Below, one piece after another: positions 41,069-50,807 of a DNA stretch of 64,000 nt. The DNA is from an uncultured SAR116 cluster alpha proteobacterium. GTDB lineage: Bacteria; Pseudomonadota; Alphaproteobacteria; Puniceispirillales; Marisalimonadaceae. Within the stretch, counting starts at the first letter, position 1. The number at the start of each line of letters is the position of its first letter. The translations under genes and the position numbers were made by a program. The notes below the pieces were generated by a model. That model saw nothing but the letters and a program-made list of their open reading frames with translations. It was not told the origin of the DNA and searched no databases. The stretch is from positions 1 through 64,000 of the forward strand of contig CACMTN010000009.1 of NCBI GenBank assembly GCA_902616615.1, in the 5' to 3' direction.

Positions 41069-41829
41069 GGAGCTTGGTTATTTTCCCATAAACTATTAAG
41101 TACATTTTTATCTCTTAGAGTATCCATAGGCGCCCAAAAACCGTTATGTTGATAAGCTGCTAAATCATTATTTTTTGCTAATTTAGATAAAATAGATGTT
41201 TCCCAAATCACTGAATAATCATTAATTAAATCTACGACATTCCTTTCTACAATAAAAAAACCACCATTTATCCATGTACTTCCACCGTCAGTTTTTTCTG
41301 AAAAAACCCTAACTGTTTTATTATCACTTTTGAACTTAAGTGATCCAAATCTTCCAGGAGGATTTACAGCAGTCAAAGTTACTTTTTTATTATTTTTTTT
41401 ATGAAATTTTACTAGTGAATTTATATTAATGTCTGATACTCCGTCTCCGTATGTGAATAAAAAAGGTTTATCAATATCAAGATATGATTTTACATTTATA
41501 AGTCTCCCACCAGTCATACTATCTTCACCTGTATCAATAAGTGTAACTTTCCAAGGATCATTTTTTTTTCTATGAAATTTTGTTTTTTTATTTACAAAAT
41601 CAAATGTAACATCCGAATTATGAATAAAGTAATTATTAAAATATTCTTTTAACAAGTATCCCTTATAACCACAACAAATTATAAATTCATTAATATTATA
41701 ATATGACAATGCTTTCATGATATGCCATATTATCGGCTTTCCACCAATTTCAATCATAGGTTTGGGTTTTAAATGAGTTTCTTCACTAATACGCGTTCCC
41801 AAACCACCTGCCAAGATTACAGCTTTCAT
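41053..41829 (-). CDS. rfbF: Glucose-1-phosphate cytidylyltransferase
   Basis: 'MKAVILAGGLGTRISEETHLKPKPMIEIGGKPIIWHIMKAL', 'VTLIDTGEDSMTGGRL', 'FLFTYGDGVSDI'. Confidence 0.95.
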   Translation of the reverse strand: MKAVILAGGLGTRISEETHLKPKPMIEIGGKPIIWHIMKALSYYNINEFIICCGYKGYLLKEYFNNYFIHNSDVTFDFVNKKTKFHRKKNDPWKVTLIDTGEDSMTGGRLINVKSYLDIDKPFLFTYGDGVSDININSLVKFHKKNNKKVTLTAVNPPGRFGSLKFKSDNKTVRVFSEKTDGGSTWINGGFFIVERNVVDLINDYSVIWETSILSKLAKNNDLAAYQHNGFWAPMDTLRDKNVLNSLWENNQAPWKIW

Positions 41830-41862
41830 GTCCTAATCCTTAATTTAGGTTTTAAAAGTATT

Positions 41863-43314
41863 CTAATTTAATTCATCTATAAGAGCATCAGCCCAAGGTA
41901 CCACATTTTCAGTTATAGGGAAGCCTGTTATTAAAGATTTGATATATGACAAAATGAATTTGTTTAATTCATTCTTTCTTTCAAATTTAGATAATAGGTT
42001 TTTTTTAATTAAAATTGTATTAAGAATTATAGGTAAATCTTTTATATTTTCTACTTTATAAATTAACTTTGAAAAATCAAAAAAATTATCACCAAACATA
42101 ATTATTGGTTTGTCTAATATCATTGATTCAAAAACAATTGAACCTGAAATAGTTAAAACTGCTTGTGTTTTTTTAATAATTTCTTTTGAAGGGGCGTCAC
42201 AAAATAATACATTATGAAAATTAGATAAGTATTTATATTGCCATGTTGGTCTAGCACCACGTCCCCATGGGTGCTCTTTAACAATCAATGAGTAATCTAG
42301 AGGTAATGATTTTGATATATTTTCAATTAATGCAACTTGATTCAAATACCAATTACCTTGGGTTAAGGTAGATTGTTCAGGTTGGAAATGCATAGCAAAA
42401 AAAATATTTTTTTTTGGAATTTTATTAACATTTTTTTCACCATAAACTCCAAGATAATTATTAATTTGTTTTCTATATAATCGTAATATGTTTGCCTTAA
42501 TTTTTTTTAGTGGATCAATTTTAGTGTAAAAAATATTTTTATCTTCCATTAGATTTTTTATAATGTAAGAAAATATTTTATTAAACTTTGGAGTAACAGC
42601 ATTTATGCCAGGATTTGAACCTTTATTTTTTTTTATAAGGTCATCTTTATTTTTAAAATCTAAAATTCTGTTTTTAATCTTGTCTATTCTTAACAAATCA
42701 TTCTTAGTGAATTTGTAATTATAAAGATCATTATATTTTTTTATCATTGAATAAGAATGTAGAAATTCATCATTAGCGTAAAAGCCAGCGCCCAGATTGT
42801 CTTCATAAAATAAACATGGATTAATAATAAACGTTTTAATTCTATAATAATTTGCTAATTTTATAGCTACATAAGAGATCAGTGTATCTGATGTTTGACA
42901 TACGATACCTTTTTTATTTTTAATGTGTAATGATAAAAACTCGGTAATATTGATTATTAAATTTTGAATGTATTCAAATTTTTCTATTCTATTTCCTGAA
43001 GAACCTAATAACATTGAATAGTCTGAAAATGCTCTTTCAGAAGAAATTATCTGTGACCAATTTATATGTGAATATTTATTTAAAAATTTCTCAATGGAAT
43101 TATTTTTATGAAATTTGTAATCTTTATAAAAGTTTTCAAAGGTGAAAGTGTTACTATTAATTCTATTGAATTTGAAGACTTCGTTAATGTCACTATCTTT
43201 CCAAAACAAAAAAGTACTAGAAATGTTTTTTTTAAAAAATAATTTTTCAGCTAGTGAAAAATAAAAATCCTGATTTAGTTCAGAGTGTTGATTATGAATA
43301 AAAAGTAAAGACAC
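41863..43314 (-). CDS. Capsule-polysaccharide-synthesis-family protein (putative transferase)
   Basis: 'AMHFQPEQSTLTQGNWYLNQVALIENISKSLPLDYSLIVKEHPW', 'AVLTISGSIVFESMILDKPIIMFGDNFFDF'. Confidence 0.65.
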   Translation of the reverse strand: MSLLFIHNQHSELNQDFYFSLAEKLFFKKNISSTFLFWKDSDINEVFKFNRINSNTFTFENFYKDYKFHKNNSIEKFLNKYSHINWSQIISSERAFSDYSMLLGSSGNRIEKFEYIQNLIINITEFLSLHIKNKKGIVCQTSDTLISYVAIKLANYYRIKTFIINPCLFYEDNLGAGFYANDEFLHSYSMIKKYNDLYNYKFTKNDLLRIDKIKNRILDFKNKDDLIKKNKGSNPGINAVTPKFNKIFSYIIKNLMEDKNIFYTKIDPLKKIKANILRLYRKQINNYLGVYGEKNVNKIPKKNIFFAMHFQPEQSTLTQGNWYLNQVALIENISKSLPLDYSLIVKEHPWGRGARPTWQYKYLSNFHNVLFCDAPSKEIIKKTQAVLTISGSIVFESMILDKPIIMFGDNFFDFSKLIYKVENIKDLPIILNTILIKKNLLSKFERKNELNKFILSYIKSLITGFPITENVVPWADALIDELN

Positions 43315-44451
43315 TTACTTTATCTCACTAAAATTTAGTTGGTAAATTTTATCTGCTATTTTTTCACCTGCACTACCATCACCAAATAATTTATCTTGTT
43401 TAAAATAACCAACTTTAATGATACTTTTAATCTTTTTAACTATTTCTTTTGTATTATATTCCGAAAAAACAATATTTTCACCATGTTCCCTGTCTTTTTG
43501 ACGATCACCAACCAAAACTGCAGGAACGCCTAAAAAAGAACCTTCTCTGATGAAAGATGACGAATTACCTACGCAACATGTTGCATTTTTCAAAACCCTT
43601 GCAAAATTTTCAGGTGTAAAATTTTTGTAGTAATAAATGGGTTCACTCATATTATATTCTCTAAAGTGACGTATTCCTTTAGAAACATCATCACTTCCAG
43701 CATCTATGTTAGGCCACATTACTAATTTCTGAAAATTTGGGATTGCTTTCAACGCATTTAATGTTTCTGTAACTTGTTCAAAACCTTCTCCAAAACTTGT
43801 AGTAACAGGGTGCTGTAACATAAGTATATAGGGTCTTTTCCAGTTTAGTGGGATTCCCGCTCCAAGCTGATTTTTCATTATAGCACTATTTATTTCTAAA
43901 TTTTGACCAATTAAAACGTCAATCGATGGACACCCAAAATTAAATACATATTTAGGATTTTCACCCATTTTAATAACTCTTTTTGCTGATAATTCTGTGG
44001 CTACAAAATGCACGTCGGCAAGTTTAGTTATGGAGTGCCTTACTCTATCATCAATATTTCCACTTATTTCTCCACCTTGGAGATGTATTAGAGGTATATT
44101 TAAGTATGTTGCTGCTATAGCAGTTGCCATAGTTTCAAACCTATCAGCAACAGTAATAACTGCATCTGGCTTTAAATCCTGAAAAGCAGTTGCTAACTCT
44201 ATGATCCCTAATCCAGTTGATTTAGCTTGTGTTGTTAAATTTTCACCTTCTATTACATAATGAATAGATCTATGAATTTTAAAACCATCATCTTCAATTA
44301 TTTTAGTAATATTTCCAAATCTATCTAATAAAGCTGATGCACCTACAATTAAAATTAAATCTAAATTTGGGTGTTTTTTTATAGCTTTCATAACAGATTT
44401 TACACGACCATAATTTGCTCTACTAGCTACAACTACACAAATTCTTTTCAT
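43315..44451 (-). CDS. neuC: Hydrolysing UDP-N-acetylglucosamine 2-epimerase (NeuC/LegG-like)
   Basis: 'VVASRANYGRVKSVMKAI', 'VTVADRFETMATAIAATYLNIPLIHLQGGEISGNIDDRVRHSITKLAD', 'GNSSSFIREGSFLGVPAVLVGDRQ'. Confidence 0.93.
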   Translation of the reverse strand: MKRICVVVASRANYGRVKSVMKAIKKHPNLDLILIVGASALLDRFGNITKIIEDDGFKIHRSIHYVIEGENLTTQAKSTGLGIIELATAFQDLKPDAVITVADRFETMATAIAATYLNIPLIHLQGGEISGNIDDRVRHSITKLADVHFVATELSAKRVIKMGENPKYVFNFGCPSIDVLIGQNLEINSAIMKNQLGAGIPLNWKRPYILMLQHPVTTSFGEGFEQVTETLNALKAIPNFQKLVMWPNIDAGSDDVSKGIRHFREYNMSEPIYYYKNFTPENFARVLKNATCCVGNSSSFIREGSFLGVPAVLVGDRQKDREHGENIVFSEYNTKEIVKKIKSIIKVGYFKQDKLFGDGSAGEKIADKIYQLNFSEIK

Positions 44452-44469
44452 TTAAAATTCTCTATTTTT

Positions 44470-45510
44470 TTATTTATTTGATTTTTTCAAGTCTTTATAA
44501 TTTAAAAAATCCCAAGCACTTTTTTTATTTATAACTTTCATACCTATAACTTCTCTATATTGATCTACGGGTATGCCAGCATCAGATGGTTTCTTTACCT
44601 CTAAGTCGTCAAATGTTATTGTATGACCAACATTAAGATCTTTGTTACAAGCTAATGCTCTACCAAAAATTCTTCTTAACTCTTTTTTGTTATTTATCTT
44701 TTTATTGTCTTCACCCAGACCTCTTGCAATTTCTAAAAATCTAACCCCTCTTACCAACTCAGAAAATTGATTTATACTTAAAGACGCACTTGAATCAGGA
44801 CCAAACATTCTTTTATCAAAAGTGATGTGTGCTTCAATAACTGCTGCCCCTAGGGTTACTGCTCCTAAGCATGGATAGATAGTGCCAGAATGATCTGATA
44901 AACCAACCGGACAAGAAAATTTTTTTTCAAAAATTTTTAGCCACTCTAAACCTATGTCCTTTGCACTTGTAGGATATTTGGTTGTACATTGAAGTATAGT
45001 GTAAGGAATTTTTTTATTCTTTAACATAGATGTCGAAGATATTAACTCCTGAATAGTTCCCAAACCAGTTGAGATTATTACTTCTTTTTTGGTTTTTGCT
45101 ATTTTTTCTAACAATAACATATTAGAAGCATCCCCTGATCCGATTTTGTAGCGTTTAACGTTAAGTTTTTCTAGTAAATTTACAGCTTCTAAAGAAAAAG
45201 GTGTTGCAAGGAATTCAACTTTCAATTCATCACATTTTTTTTTGATATTATGCCAATCTTTTTCCGAAAATTCCATTCGTTTCCAATAGTCATAACGAGT
45301 ACTGTCTTGATATGAAAAATTTACTCTAAAAGGTTCTTTTTTACTACTTTCAGCATCTGCAATATGTATTTGAAATTTTACCGCATTAACGCCTATAGAT
45401 GATGCCGACTCTAGTAAAGAATAGAGCATTCCTAGACTTCCATCGTGAGCCTGGCCAATCTCTGCAATAATAAATGTTTTCCCTTTATCTTTAAAATTTT
45501 CAATTTTCAA
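44470..45510 (-). CDS. neuB: Nonulosonic acid synthase (NeuB/LegI/PseI family)
   Basis: 'FIIAEIGQAHDGSLGMLYSL', 'KIGSGDASNMLLLEKIAKTKKEVIISTG', 'LSDHSGTIYPCLGAVTLGAAVIEAHITFDKRMFGPDSSASL', C-term SAF-like region. Confidence 0.94.
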   Translation of the reverse strand: MKIENFKDKGKTFIIAEIGQAHDGSLGMLYSLLESASSIGVNAVKFQIHIADAESSKKEPFRVNFSYQDSTRYDYWKRMEFSEKDWHNIKKKCDELKVEFLATPFSLEAVNLLEKLNVKRYKIGSGDASNMLLLEKIAKTKKEVIISTGLGTIQELISSTSMLKNKKIPYTILQCTTKYPTSAKDIGLEWLKIFEKKFSCPVGLSDHSGTIYPCLGAVTLGAAVIEAHITFDKRMFGPDSSASLSINQFSELVRGVRFLEIARGLGEDNKKINNKKELRRIFGRALACNKDLNVGHTITFDDLEVKKPSDAGIPVDQYREVIGMKVINKKSAWDFLNYKDLKKSNK

Positions 45511-45542
45511 CTAATTTTCACCATTACAAAAGTTAATAAAAA

Positions 45543-46475
45543 TTATATTTTTTCACTAATTGCTATATTTAATTTTTTAGCAATAAATATTTCTGTTTTT
45601 CTTAATGATTCTTTTGTTAGACCACCTATATGAGGAGTGATAATCACATTTTTGTTTTTAGTTAAATCTTGCCAGTGTCTTAAGTTGTTTTTTGAGTTTT
45701 CGTTTGAAATTACATCTAATGCAACTCCTGCAAAATCTCCCCTCTTTGTTGCGTTCATTAAAATTTCTTCATCTATCAATTCACCTCGTGAAGAATTAAT
45801 AAAAAATTTATTTTTCAATAATTTAATTTCTTTTTTTCCAATAATGGGAGGTTGTTTATAATTATAATTTGCACATAAAACTACAATTCTACTCTTATTT
45901 ATCAGTTCTAAAATGTTATCTAATTTAATCCAATTTGACTTAGCATTAATTTTTTTTTTATCATAATACATTATTTTAGCACCAAAGGCATCACAATAAT
46001 TAGCAACTTGTGTTCCAACTCTACCTAATCCAATTAATCCTACCTTATTAGAAAACAATTCTTCACCTCTACATTTATTTCTTTCCCACTCTCCATCTGC
46101 AATTGATCTAATTGCTATCCCATATCTTCTTAATAACGCTAATATTAAACCAAAAGTGTGTTCTGGTGTAGCTTTTATCGCTTTTAAAAATCTAGTTTCA
46201 CCACGTAATGTTAAAACCTTAATTTTTTTCTTACTCATGTGTTCTATATCTAAATGATTGTGACCTGTCGTAGGACTGCATAACCATTCTAAATTTGGAC
46301 AATTTTTCAAAAAATCTTCGTCTATATTATGCGATAGTCTAACAAATAAAACATTTAGTGAAGACAGAAATTTTTTTAAATTACTACCATCGTACATTAT
46401 TACATTACCAATTTTTTTAAGTATTAAAATAGCATCTGTTGAAAATTTTTCTGGCTCTAAAATACCTATTTGCAT
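45543..46475 (-). CDS. D-isomer-specific 2-hydroxyacid dehydrogenase
   Basis: 'KVGLIGLGRVGTQVANYCDAFGAKIMYYDKK', 'FINSSRGELIDEEILMNATKRGDFAGVALDV', 'ITPHIGGLT'. Confidence 0.9.
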   Translation of the reverse strand: MQIGILEPEKFSTDAILILKKIGNVIMYDGSNLKKFLSSLNVLFVRLSHNIDEDFLKNCPNLEWLCSPTTGHNHLDIEHMSKKKIKVLTLRGETRFLKAIKATPEHTFGLILALLRRYGIAIRSIADGEWERNKCRGEELFSNKVGLIGLGRVGTQVANYCDAFGAKIMYYDKKKINAKSNWIKLDNILELINKSRIVVLCANYNYKQPPIIGKKEIKLLKNKFFINSSRGELIDEEILMNATKRGDFAGVALDVISNENSKNNLRHWQDLTKNKNVIITPHIGGLTKESLRKTEIFIAKKLNIAISEKI

Positions 46476-47164
46476 AAAATTTTCCTTAAGAGTTTTAAAT
46501 CTTCAAGATTATCAATATTTATTGATTTTGTTTTTTTCATTTCAAATAACATTGGATTATTACATAATAATTTTTTTGTTTTGAAAATATAGGGAACTTT
46601 AGTTACGTATAATGCACCATTTCTAATATATACAGGTCCGTGAGTTTGCCTCCTAATACCTTTATTATGGTCTTCACTAAGTGGTTTAAGGTTTTTTCCG
46701 ACTTTCTTGTACATAACATTTTTATTTATATAATCTTCTTGATAACATGATATCAACGAATTTGTTTTTGATGACATGAAAGCTTTAACAGCCTTACAGA
46801 TATCATTTGAATTTCGCTGAGGATTGGTTGGTTGTAATATCATAACTGCATCAAAAGTATGACCCATTTTTTTTAATGAGACTAAAGCATGAAGGACGAA
46901 TTCAATTGATTTAGAGATATCTTTTGCTGCTTGTTTTGGTCTTAGGAATGGTACTTCTGCACCAGCTTCTTCAGCAATTTCAGCTATTTTTGGATCATCA
47001 GTTGATACTATACATTTTTTTAAAGTATGTTTTTTTCTTAATTCCAAACCTGTTTCTATTGACCAATTTATAAGTGGTTTTCCACACAAATCAACTATAT
47101 TCTTTCCTTTTATACCTTTTGACCCTCCTCTGGCAGGAATAATTCCTAAGATACTTTTATTCAT
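46466..47164 (-). CDS. neuA: Acylneuraminate cytidylyltransferase (CMP-nonulosonate synthetase; NeuA/LegF/PseF family)
   Basis: 'LGIIPARGGSKGIKGKNIVDLCGKPLINWSIE', 'CIVSTDDPKIAEIAEEAGAEVPFLRP', 'MILQPTNPQRNSNDI'. Confidence 0.93.
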   Translation of the reverse strand: MNKSILGIIPARGGSKGIKGKNIVDLCGKPLINWSIETGLELRKKHTLKKCIVSTDDPKIAEIAEEAGAEVPFLRPKQAAKDISKSIEFVLHALVSLKKMGHTFDAVMILQPTNPQRNSNDICKAVKAFMSSKTNSLISCYQEDYINKNVMYKKVGKNLKPLSEDHNKGIRRQTHGPVYIRNGALYVTKVPYIFKTKKLLCNNPMLFEMKKTKSINIDNLEDLKLLRKILCK

Positions 47165-47205
47165 GTTTTTTATCCATTAGTTATCTTTGAACAATTTAAA
47201 ATATT

Positions 47206-48171
47206 CTACTTTAAATCATTATAGCCGCCTAATGTCTCTGCTAAATTCATTAATTTTATTGCATACTCAGGAGAAACTAACCCAGAATTATCTCCATACA
47301 AAAAATCTTTGTTTTGTAGAAAAACTCCTGGTTTATATTTAACATCTAAGTAATTATTAAAATTTCCATCTTCTATTTTAAAACTATTTTTTCTGATTAT
47401 TTTGAAATTCTCGATTGGATTAAAAATATACCTTGTAGAACTTGTCATCCATTCAACCTTCCAATTTCCAGGGGAATTCCAGTTTGCGTGATAAACAAAC
47501 GGAACATAATTTTCAGTTATTCCTGAGCCATAAAAAATACTTCCTGATGGATGCCAATTTAGTTCTTTTTCTTTAATAAGAAATGAACATTCAGAGTATA
47601 AAGGCAGTCCAACTTGTGAAAAAGCCATATCTATAACGTGCATGCTGTTTGCTAATATCCACCTTTTTTTAACTTCAGCATTTTTATTTACCGGACCATC
47701 AATGCTATCATAATTCTCATTAAATTCAAAATAGACACTTTGAATTTTCTCTTTTGAATCTTTAATAAGTTCTATTACACTTTTATATGAAGAGTAATAT
47801 CTTCTATTATAAGCCACTCGTAAATTAATGTTGTTTTTCTTTATTAACTTTAATATTTGATCGGCCTCTTTTTTATTTAAGACCATTGGTTTTTCAACAA
47901 GAATATTTTTAATTCCTAAGTTTATGACATTAGATGTAGTTTCATACAACATCTCAATTGGAGCAGCAACTATAACGTGTGAGGGCTTGAAAATTTTTAC
48001 AGCTTTTAACAAATCCCTTTCAAAAAAGTAAACTCCTAAATTTTCAACTTCTTTTTTAGCTCTTGATGTTGGTGCCCATGCACCAATCGCCTCTGTGTAG
48101 AGATCTTTTAATGCTAAAAGATGGGCAATCCCCATTTTTCCTGTACCAATTACTAAAACTCTTACACTCAT
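47206..48171 (-). CDS. Gfo/Idh/MocA-family oxidoreductase
   Basis: 'VLVIGTGKMGIAHLLALKDL', 'ILVEKPMVLNKKEADQILKL'. Confidence 0.88.
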   Translation of the reverse strand: MSVRVLVIGTGKMGIAHLLALKDLYTEAIGAWAPTSRAKKEVENLGVYFFERDLLKAVKIFKPSHVIVAAPIEMLYETTSNVINLGIKNILVEKPMVLNKKEADQILKLIKKNNINLRVAYNRRYYSSYKSVIELIKDSKEKIQSVYFEFNENYDSIDGPVNKNAEVKKRWILANSMHVIDMAFSQVGLPLYSECSFLIKEKELNWHPSGSIFYGSGITENYVPFVYHANWNSPGNWKVEWMTSSTRYIFNPIENFKIIRKNSFKIEDGNFNNYLDVKYKPGVFLQNKDFLYGDNSGLVSPEYAIKLMNLAETLGGYNDLK

Positions 48172-48173
48172 TA

Positions 48174-49169
48174 CTAGGTAAATCTATAAGGAGGATTTAT
48201 ACCACCACAAACTAATATGTCCTCAATACACTTGTGAGATATATTAGCGGTCTCTAGGTCTGGTAATTTAATATTGTCATGAGTCCAATTTTCAATAAAA
48301 GTATCGTTATTTGGGATATCAAAAGTCCCATTTTCAACAGTTTCATAGTTTAGGCCATATCTATACATAGGAACGTCTAAATCACTTCGTCTTTCCAAAA
48401 TATTCCATGTCAGATTTCCATAGTTTACAGTAATTATAAAATGTTTTCCTTTTATCGTTAATATAACATTTGCACTGCTGTTAGCTGTAATTGAACTTAA
48501 AAGTTTCCCTTTTGAAGAAGTTATTACAAAGTTTGCGCCAAAATCATAGAATTCTTTACCTCTTCCACTTTCAATTAATTTATCTGAAAGATCTACCCAT
48601 TTAACTTTAGGTTTATTATTATTCGAAAAATATATAAAATTATCAATTAAATGTATACCATTACAACCAAGTCCAATTGCTCCTCCATTAATTGTCATTA
48701 TAAATTCTTCTTCATTTTTACAATAATCAAAAATTTTTTTTATGTGAGGCCAACTTCTTCTTATTAAGTTTACTTCAATTTGTTTATAAATTTTCTTGTT
48801 TTTCGCAATATTTAAAATAGAATTTATTTCCTTAGGATTAGAAGATAATGGTTTTTCTAATAAAATTTTGTTTGCATAAGATATATCAGTAAAATTTTTA
48901 AAATTTTCAAATCTTGAAGAAGCTGTCTCAGAAAAAAAAGCAAAATCGTATTTTTCACTAGGAGATTTTACCTTGATAAAATTTTCGAAACTCAAGGATT
49001 CTTTTTTCAGCTCAGATTTTGCAATGTCAAATACCTTTTCGTTTGGGTCATAAGTTTCAACTATACACCCAATTTTGATCAATCCTTTTAGGTGTCTTCT
49101 TCCCATTGACCCTAAACCTGAAATGTAAGCTTTTTTGTTATTTAATTTTATTTTCACATTTATAACCAC
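48174..49169 (-). CDS. Gfo/Idh/MocA-family oxidoreductase, second copy
   Basis: 'AYISGLGSMGRRHLKGLIKIG', 'ILLEKPLSSNPKEINSILNIA'. Confidence 0.85.
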   Translation of the reverse strand: MVINVKIKLNNKKAYISGLGSMGRRHLKGLIKIGCIVETYDPNEKVFDIAKSELKKESLSFENFIKVKSPSEKYDFAFFSETASSRFENFKNFTDISYANKILLEKPLSSNPKEINSILNIAKNKKIYKQIEVNLIRRSWPHIKKIFDYCKNEEEFIMTINGGAIGLGCNGIHLIDNFIYFSNNNKPKVKWVDLSDKLIESGRGKEFYDFGANFVITSSKGKLLSSITANSSANVILTIKGKHFIITVNYGNLTWNILERRSDLDVPMYRYGLNYETVENGTFDIPNNDTFIENWTHDNIKLPDLETANISHKCIEDILVCGGINPPYRFT

Positions 49170-50068
49170 TCATTCAAATCATTAATATCTATTCTATTAA
49201 GACAAAGTATATTTTCGTTAGAGTTTATTTCATTTATCCCTCTTTTCATTGTTAAACCATATCTATAACCACATTTTTCAGCGATATGAAAAACTTTGTC
49301 ATTTACAGAAGATTTCCCACCATATGGATATGAAATACCATCCATTTTAAAACCTGTTATATCAGTTAAAATTTGTCTTGAATATTGTAACTCTTCTTTA
49401 ATGGTATTCTCATCTAAATTTGATAGTGGTAGGTGTGAATGTGAATGCGACCCAAGTTGGTTTTTCCCAGCAAGAAATCTCAATTCGTCTCTAGAAAAAT
49501 ATATTTGTTTAGCGATATCACTTTCTTCTCCGAATTTACTCATAAAAAGGTTTGTCAACCAATCATTTCTTGCATCTTTGTCAACTACGAAATTTAAGAA
49601 ATATTTGATTCTTCTTGAGATTTTATCATCATATCTATATTGAATTTTTAGAGCTTCTTCATCGAATTTGATGTTACTTATATTAAATTTTTTTTCTAAC
49701 TCCCTAAATAACTCATTATCTGACATATGTAACCTTATCATATGTAATTTATGAACAAACAAAACTTTTCCATCAGTATATGGAAGTGTTGGAACAAAAA
49801 ATATTGGGTAAAGATTAATTGATCTTAATTGTTTAGCTGCATTCAATTGTTCTTTTAAGCCATCATCAAAAGTGATTATAGCAAGTTTATAATCATTTTT
49901 TATTTTTCTTTTTTTGATATTTAATAAGTCATTCTGCGAGCCTATAAGCCAACCGTTTTTAGTTAAATTATGAATCTCCAATTCTAATTCCTTTGGAGTA
50001 ATTGGGTATATGCCCTGTTTTGACTTTTTTGATCTGAAATAATGATGATTAATTATTAAAATAGTCAT
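49160..50068 (-). CDS. Polysaccharide deacetylase (NodB-like)
   Basis: 'LAIITFDDGLKEQLNAAKQLRSINLYPIFFVPT', 'LGSHSHSHLPLSNL', 'GISYPYGGKSS'. Confidence 0.88.
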   Translation of the reverse strand: MTILIINHHYFRSKKSKQGIYPITPKELELEIHNLTKNGWLIGSQNDLLNIKKRKIKNDYKLAIITFDDGLKEQLNAAKQLRSINLYPIFFVPTLPYTDGKVLFVHKLHMIRLHMSDNELFRELEKKFNISNIKFDEEALKIQYRYDDKISRRIKYFLNFVVDKDARNDWLTNLFMSKFGEESDIAKQIYFSRDELRFLAGKNQLGSHSHSHLPLSNLDENTIKEELQYSRQILTDITGFKMDGISYPYGGKSSVNDKVFHIAEKCGYRYGLTMKRGINEINSNENILCLNRIDINDLNEWL

Positions 50069-50807
50069 TTTGATTTTTTTTTATTAATTTTATTTGATGT
50101 TTAGTTAAACCATTTTCCGTATATGACAATACATTAAGGAGATCTTGTTCTGAAAAATCTATTTTTTTGTAGTATTTACCATTTATACTTTCCTGATTAA
50201 ACGGTTTTAATTTTCCTTTTAAATAGCTTAAAACTATTTCAGGAAAGATATTTATTGAATCTCTAATCAACCTAAGAGTAATATCATAATAATTTTCATT
50301 AACCATGAAATGTGGTAAAACTCTGTGAAGTATTTTCCCTCCATCTACTTTTTTAGTGGCAATGTGGATAGTAGTTCCAAGAAACTTTAATTCTTTGTTA
50401 ACGAAAGGCCAAAATAGTGTTGCGGAGCCTCTATAAAAAGGGGATAATCCCAAATGAAGATTAATTATTTTATCAGGAAATAATTTAAGCCAATCATCAT
50501 TTAAAATCGCAGTTCCAAATAAACATACAACGTCAAAACATTCTTTCTTTATTTTATCTAAAAGATTTTGGCTATTTATGTCATCAACAAATTCATAATG
50601 TTTTTTATAGTTTTTTTTAAACCATTTTTCTTCATGAAATTGCATTAATCTAAAATGATTTCTAATAATATTAGAGTTATTTTTTTGTGTTTCATAATAA
50701 TTTGTTTTTTTTTGAATAATTACACATGATTTATTAAATGATTGAGAAATTTTATGAATAAAATACGTGTGTCTGGGACTATTACTTGTAAGAATTAATA
50801 CTTTCAA
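50049..50807 (-). CDS. Formyltransferase-family protein (probable sugar N-formyltransferase)
   Basis: 'VVCLFGTAILNDDWLKLFPDKIINLHLGLSPFYRGSATLFWPFVNKELKFLGTTIHIATKKVDGGKIL'. Confidence 0.85.
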   Translation of the reverse strand: MKVLILTSNSPRHTYFIHKISQSFNKSCVIIQKKTNYYETQKNNSNIIRNHFRLMQFHEEKWFKKNYKKHYEFVDDINSQNLLDKIKKECFDVVCLFGTAILNDDWLKLFPDKIINLHLGLSPFYRGSATLFWPFVNKELKFLGTTIHIATKKVDGGKILHRVLPHFMVNENYYDITLRLIRDSINIFPEIVLSYLKGKLKPFNQESINGKYYKKIDFSEQDLLNVLSYTENGLTKHQIKLIKKNQNDYFNN

